A stretch of DNA of 64,000 nt from assembly GCA_916613615.1 (NCBI GenBank), contig OU744737.1, positions 1,756,001-1,820,000 on the forward strand, in the 5' to 3' direction. Shown one piece after another: positions 59,428 to 64,000 of this stretch. This DNA is from Steromphala cineraria (lineage: Eukaryota; Mollusca; Gastropoda; Trochida; Trochidae). Positions within the stretch are counted from its first letter, which is position 1; each line of letters starts with the position of its first letter. The notes below the pieces were generated by a model, which was given only the letters and a program-made list of their open reading frames with translations, ran no database searches and had not been told where the DNA came from. The position numbers and the translations under genes are program-made.

Positions 59428-59435
59428 TATAAATA
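59428..59435 (+). promoter_or_regulatory. TATA box of the two-exon gene
   Basis: TATAAATA lies 163 bp upstream of the ATG at 59598. Transcription would be expected about 25-30 bp downstream, near 59460, giving a 5' untranslated region of about 140 nt. Confidence 0.6.
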
Positions 59436-59597
59436 GCACACGACGTAATCTGCTATTTTCATGTTCTGTTTTTGAGCAGGAGTTGCCGCCCTTGACTAAT
59501 AACTACAACACGACGAGGCGTCTCCCGTCAACAGGGAACTAGTTTTGTGGTCTATTTCGCTTTTAAGATTTGATTTATTTGACAACGGGTTAAAATC

Positions 59598-59658
59598 ATG
59601 CCAAGCGAAGACACTGTGGTCGAGCTAAGGCCTAAATGGCCACCAAAAAAGGACACAG
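59598..59658 (+). CDS. Unrecognised host gene, exon 1 (N-terminus)
   Basis: ATG in a good context (A at -3) encodes MPSEDTVVELRPKWPPKKDT plus one base of the next codon, then donor G|GTACGT at 59658/59659. The phase (1) matches the acceptor of exon 2. No signal peptide: the N-terminus is polar and proline/lysine-rich, suggesting a cytosolic or nuclear protein. Support comes from the TATA box, start context, strong donor and phase agreement with exon 2. I do not recognise the family. Confidence 0.75.
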
Positions 59659-60097
59659 GTACGTAATAAATAATCTATTGTCTTCTTCCTAAAATTTTCA
59701 AAGAAATATTCAGGGCTTGGCTTTTCCAGGAATCTATTTATATATAGACATGCAATTACTTCCTAGGAAAAGCTGCCAAATGCTAGAAAATCATTGTTTT
59801 AGTTCAGTAATTGGGTTTATTTTGACTACATGATGTCACATTTGATAAAGATTAGAAACAAAATGCTATCTTCAAATAGGAAATAGAAAATTTAACAATT
59901 AAAAACATAGCCTTTATTGCCATATCAAATGTTAGTTAATCAGGATATAACATTTCTTATTGATATTCATTGAAAAGCTTTTTAAATAATGTACTTTTGG
60001 ATATCTGTTAATGCAAAGAATGCATAATATTATAAGAATCAACGGAAAACTTATTGTACAACAAAAAGTATGAAGCGTCTTCCATATTTGTTTCATA

Positions 60098-61338
60098 GGG
60101 GCAAATTGGGACAGTGGGTTCATTGGGACACCTCACAAAACAGTTATTTATAGATGTGCAATCACATTATCATTACGTTTCAAGCAAGAGACATCATACA
60201 CACTGGCACTTTTTGTTGCAACACTTGATGCAGTTGAAACAAGCAGAAGTTTGCAGTGTAAGTAAACCTAGTCTCAATGTTATCTGTTTCACTCCCATAC
60301 TAAGTCTAGAAAGGTCTAGTAGAGGGTCGCGTCAGCCGACCTTTCTGCGACCTATGACCCTCCAACGTTATACGTGCGAAGGCAGACTATTGTGGTTTGG
60401 TAAGATGAATTCTGATTGGTCAATTCCACACGTGGGCTGACGCGACCCTCTACTAGGCCTTGCTAGACTCAGTATAGGAGTGAAACGGATAATATTGAGG
60501 CTAGGTTTACTTAGACTGAGAAGTTTGGTGACCAAAATGTATTTATTGCATCTGGTTGTAAAATTCAGACTCTTATTAACAAACCTTTGTGTGATCAAAT
60601 ACAGTATTCTTCTTTTGATGCATGAGTGATACTTTATTGAATAATTAGTTATTGGTACTCAGATAAAAGATATAAACCAGTTTGTCACATGGTTAATTAT
60701 GTCATACAATCACTAAAACATTGCAAGGGTAGGTGTGGGTGCATTGGGACATGTTGACTGGGGTGCTTTAGGACATGTCCCAGTGCACCCCATACAGGTG
60801 GTGATTCTAGTTGATCATCATTATAACATTTTTATACATTTAAAGTATAATGACCTTGAAGTTGTTTTGAACAGTTTGATCTTTGAAGCAATTGAGATTT
60901 GACATGATCTTACTCTTAGTGATTATTTTATACTTAACCATTTGTCATCCGGTCTGGTATGGATACGATTTATATCATAAACAATTAAGTGTTTTAAAAA
61001 TAATATTGGTAATATTAAGGTCAATTTCAAATTTACACCATACATTTATTTTTATATATAAATATTTTGGAACATTTGTATGTATTGTTTTTATGGCAAA
61101 AAATGTTGAATTTAATTTGAGTTATAAACTTTGAGATAGAGTTTTATTTGTTGAATAACAAACAGATCTTTTCGCAAATAGTTTACTGGCAGTAATTGTC
61201 AAACATTGTTTTTGTTACAAGTTCATTGTTTGGTGTAGATGGAAGGACTATTACCATTAGAAATGGAATCATATTTTTATATTTGGTCCTTATTTTGTTT
61301 GCGTCCCAATGTACCCACAATTTGGGTACATTGGGACA
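60098..61338. repeat. Dispersed GGGTRCATTGGGACA motifs in intron 1
   Basis: Copies on the plus strand are at about 60098 (GGGGCAAATTGGGACA), 60116, 60737, 60761 (GGGTGCTTTAGGACA) and 61324. Minus-strand copies are at about 60776 and 61303. Two pairs are head to head, making palindromes at 60761-60790 and 61303-61338. No terminal inverted repeats of a carrier element were found. Confidence 0.75.
60254..60518. mobile_element. MITE family D, copy 3 (complete, 265 bp, perfect target duplication)
   Basis: Ends CAGTGTAAGTAAACCTAG and CTAGGTTTACTTAGACTG. AGAAGTTTG is repeated exactly at 60245-60253 and 60519-60527. The inner arms carry GTCTAGTAGAGGGTCGCGTC, mirrored on the other side. This copy defines the family's ends and its 9-bp duplication. 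It lies in intron 1. Confidence 0.95.
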
Positions 61339-61632
61339 AAAAAATTACTTTTTCAAAATCACTTTAGCTCAGTTGCTGTTATGTTTGTGATATTTTTACT
61401 TTGGCCTCTTTTAATTTAGTCTGTCTAACAGCCCCTGAAACAAAATATCTTTAAAGACCCACACAAGTCTATATTATTATAGCAAGTCTAGCTCACTGCA
61501 GTTTCAGGAAAATGAACAGCTTCAGTGGGTTCCTTTCAATTTTAATAGTAGAAAACTGCATTTAAGATGTATTTTCATTTCAGAGACTAAAATTTAGTCT
61601 ACTTTTAATTCTAAATTTCTTTTTCTTGACAG

Positions 61633-61772
61633 ATCAATCTTTGGAAAAGGCATTTGAGGAACTGACGATCAAGAAGGATGAAGATGAACTGAAGATCCCC
61701 CTCCAATCAGCCGTCAACCAAAGTGCCAAGGCGTTGAAGAGTCTTCTCGAACCATCGGAGGACAGAAGCCCT
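61633..61772 (+). CDS. Unrecognised host gene, exon 2
   Basis: Acceptor TTTTTCTTGACAG, then 140 nt read in the only open phase compatible with exon 1. It begins with D (codon split by the intron) and QSLEKAFEELTIKKDEDELK, and ends LLEPSEDRSP at donor CCT|GTAAGA (phase 0). With exon 1 this gives 67 residues, highly charged, with a helical LEKAFEELTIKKDEDELK stretch. The next exon was not found in the remaining 2.2 kb, so the gene is partial here. The phase match and consensus splice sites are the main evidence. Function unknown. Confidence 0.78.
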
Positions 61773-61775
61773 GTA

Positions 61776-63090
61776 AGAACAATCTCATTAAAATAGGATC
61801 TATTTGCTACACTACAAAGCAAAAGATCCAGTCTGATTAAAATCGACCGTACTCCGAGAAATAAAATATAAAAAATATTGACTCTATCGGGGCTCGAACC
61901 TGCCAGAACATCCTCTCCGTCTCGGTCTGAATGCACCCACCTCTATCGCATGTTCCTATGACCAGTTTAGCGCAGACAAACCCAGTCATAAGCTATCCAA
62001 TCACATCCTCATTTTTAAATAGCGTTTAGCGGCGATTATGTATAACGAATGGTAAACTGGAGTTACCTGCCCCTGCATGATACCGAAGCTTTTACTGCGC
62101 CCCTTGCGATTGGCTAGATGAGATTGCGTCAGAACATGCGGGTAATAGGGGTGCCTTCAGACTGTGAATGAGACGAAATCCGGGCTGGTTGAAGTTCTAA
62201 TCCCACTAGAGACACTATTTTAATACTTTTTTATCTCGAATCACAGACGATTTTAATCAGACTGCAAGAGATCCTTCTAAATAGCGTACGTAGTGAAATA
62301 AGCATCCAAACACTGCTTGTCAATAAGGACCTGCGGATAGGAATAACTGTGGGCCCAACTCATATTTTCACTATGACCAGTGACGATATATTATATATTG
62401 GAGGACAATCTCATTAAAATATGATCTATTTGCTACACTACAAAGCAAAAGATCCTTCTAAATAGCGCACGTAGTGAAATAAGGATCCATACACTGCTTG
62501 TCAATAAGGACCTGCGGATAGGAATAACTGTGGGCCCAACTCATATTTTCACTATGACCAGTGACGATTATATATTGGGGACAATCTCATTTAAATAGGA
62601 TCTATTTGATACACTACAAAGCAAAAGATCCTTCTAAATAGCGTATGTTGTGAAATAAGGATCCAAACACTGCTTGTCAATAAGGATCTGCAGATAGGAA
62701 TAACTGTGGGCCCAACTCATATTTTCACTATGACCAGTGACGATTATATGTTGGAGGACAATCTCATTAAAATAGGATCTATTTGCTACACTACAAAGCA
62801 AAAGTCGATTAAATGGTGTATGTAGTGAAGCCACTCAGATCATTATTATAGGACAATCTTATCAAAATTTATTTTTGGATCAGCGATGAAATACTGGGTT
62901 TTATCAGTGAAATAACTTTCTATAAGGCAACATGACGATATATTATATTTTCACTGTGACCAGTGACGATATATTATATATTTGAGGACAATGTCATTGA
63001 AATATGATGTAATTGCTACACTACAAAGCAAAGGTCGAGTTAAGTAGTGTACGTTACGTAGTGAAGCAACACAGATCATTGAAATGGTTA
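61776..63090. repeat. ~180-bp tandem repeat, about five units, invaded by MITE H
   Basis: Units share ACAATCTCATTAAAATAGGA, TTTGCTACACTACAAAGCAA, AAGATCCTTCTAAATAGCGY and CACTATGACCAGTGACGATA phrases. Starts are near 62270, 62450 and 62627, with decayed units to about 63090. The first unit is split by H copy 2. It begins only a few bases after exon 2, inside the presumed intron 2. Confidence 0.85.
61829..62264. mobile_element. MITE family H, copy 2, with a nested hairpin
   Basis: Ends CAGTCTGATTAAAATCGAC and GATTTTAATCAGACTG. Flanks CAAAAGATC (61820-61828) and CAAGAGATC (62265-62273) match 8 of 9. Compared with copy 1 it has an extra block at about 61922-62165 with its own arms (GTCTGAATGCACCC and GGGTGCCTTCAGAC), a second element inserted in its centre. 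Confidence 0.85.
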
Positions 63091-63395
63091 CATTTACTAC
63101 AATGACAAACTAATGAAGCATTCATAAAATATCCTAAAACAAGCTTTAGCCATGATTTACAGATACATATTTACCAATACACACAAAGATAATGTTTCTT
63201 TCTTTTATGATATACATACATATAATACGCATACACATATATAACATGTTTCTTACTTTTATGATATACATACATATATACGCATACACATATATATGAT
63301 ATGTGTATGTTATGTTATACGTTCATATAGACGCATACACACGTGGTTAATCTGTTTCTTTCTCATCATTCATTAAATTAAATAAGCCCCCTCCT
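63091..63395. repeat. ATAC-rich microsatellite-like tract
   Basis: From about 63200 to 63340, ATATACATACATATA and CGCATACACATATATA phrases repeat imperfectly. No gene recognised. Confidence 0.6.
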
Positions 63396-63720
63396 GCTAC
63401 CACCCTCTCGCACGGGAAATTACCTACGAGGGCAGTCATATCGAGGTTCATATTTTTCATATGTTGCCCTAGGGCAAAATATGACTTTTTCATTGTGACG
63501 TCACGTAATAAACAATGATTTGACGTCACGGTTCACCTATGACGTCACAATCTATACGGGCCGCTGCCCGCTAGTCTGCCTATGCTGAGAAGTACTTTTG
63601 AGCATTTTCTTCAATTTTGGGACTACGGTAATAAACAGAATATTATATTCGTGCCCATGACATACTATGTTTACGACACTCGTGCTTAAATATCAGTATA
63701 TCCCTCGCTCTCGCTCGGGA
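63396..63720. mobile_element. Family K element with three TGACGTCA sites
   Basis: TGACGTCA lies at 63496-63503, 63521-63528 and 63540-63547. An inner inverted repeat CATATGTTGCCCTAGGGCAA is at about 63459. The right part has ATATCCCTCGCTCTCGCTCGG, the reverse of the phrase in the left-hand K element at about 8180. Ends are approximate. Confidence 0.55.
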
Positions 63721-64000
63721 ACGGAGCGAGGCCTGGACACTCATGTAACATCCTCTATATATATTATCCATGTTGTCCACAGACGGAGCGCGGCCTGGAC
63801 ACTCATGTAACATCCTCTATATATATTATCCATGTTGTCCACAGACGGAGCGAGGCCTGGACACTCATGTAACATCCTCTATATATATTATCCATGTTGT
63901 CCACAGACGGAGCGCGGCCTGGACACTCATGTAACATCCTCTATATATATTATCCATGTTGTCCACAGACGGAGCGAGGCCTGGACACTCATGTAACATC
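63721..64000. repeat. 62-bp satellite with alternating unit types, cut by window end
   Basis: Units start at 63721, 63783, 63845, 63907 and 63969 (ACGGAGCG(A/C)GGCCTGGACA, CTCATGTAACATCCTCTATA). The A/C site alternates strictly A, C, A, C, A, so the real repeat is a 124-bp dimer. The TCCTCTATATATATTATCC part resembles family K sequence at about 55310. Confidence 0.93.

Larger units (their letters stand above)
59659..61632 (+). other. Intron 1 (1,974 bp) with MITE D copy 3 and a motif-rich insertion
   Basis: GTACGT donor and a TTTTTCTTGACAG acceptor. It contains the D element at 60254 and dispersed GGGTRCATTGGGACA motifs between 60098 and 61338. The rest is AT-rich. Confidence 0.7.

Noticed and set aside
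61634..61936. 100-codon minus-strand frame over exon 2
   Set aside because: Antisense shadow of exon 2 running into MITE H. The plus-strand exon has splice sites and phase support.

Overview
The window looks like non-coding, transposon-rich nuclear DNA of an invertebrate, most likely a mollusc. The evidence is AT-rich sequence with no compact gene order, tandem satellites at both ends, many hairpin MITEs, and repeat types I associate with molluscs: GGGAGATAACTC-like motifs, GGACGGACGGA-tailed repeats, and a repeat resembling a conserved molluscan SINE segment near 6110. The phylum call is inference. It is not bacterial: the one convincing gene is split by a phase-matched GT-AG intron behind a TATA box.

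Layout. 1-3420 is a 53-bp satellite running off the left edge. 3.4-12.8 kb is AT-rich spacer with minor tandem arrays (37, 30 and 44 bp), a TGACGTCA-bearing foldback, a pogo-like MITE and a 0.5-kb TTAA-flanked MITE (family B). 12.89-14.63 kb is a 65-bp satellite in which nearly every unit carries the palindrome GGGGAATTCCCC. 15.9-25 kb holds a dense set of one ~365-bp TTAA-flanked MITE (family A, Kolobok/T2-like ends). One copy is split by a 2,246-bp element packed with a 16-bp motif near GGTAACGGTCAGGACA. A Mutator-like MITE with a 9-bp target duplication (family C) and tandem repeats at its edges is also here. 24.8-25.7 kb (minus strand) is a broken LINE endonuclease domain interrupted by two hairpin MITEs.

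29.2-49.6 kb is a duplicated locus built around a coiled-coil/RRM-like exon resembling LINE ORF1 proteins. A full-length exon sits at each end (29243 and 48757), each directly after a splice acceptor. Between them are three near-identical 3,808-bp tandem units with 5'-truncated, stop-bearing copies, and a chimeric fifth copy. 50.3-54.0 kb is a 3.7-kb element with ~157-bp terminal inverted repeats and a 5-bp target duplication, but no transposase. 54-58.6 kb holds more MITEs, a 145-bp tandem repeat, a long hairpin and a nested A-in-B insertion that shows the TTAA target.

59.4-61.8 kb holds the start of the only convincing host gene: TATA box, exon 1 (ATG at 59598) and exon 2 (61633-61772), joined in phase. 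The protein is unrecognised and the gene continues beyond what I can see. 61.8-64 kb is a 180-bp tandem repeat invaded by a MITE, then a 62-bp satellite with a two-unit alternation running off the right edge.

Most of the window is a record of DNA-transposon insertion and tandem amplification. Several nested insertions leave flanks clear enough to read target duplications directly.
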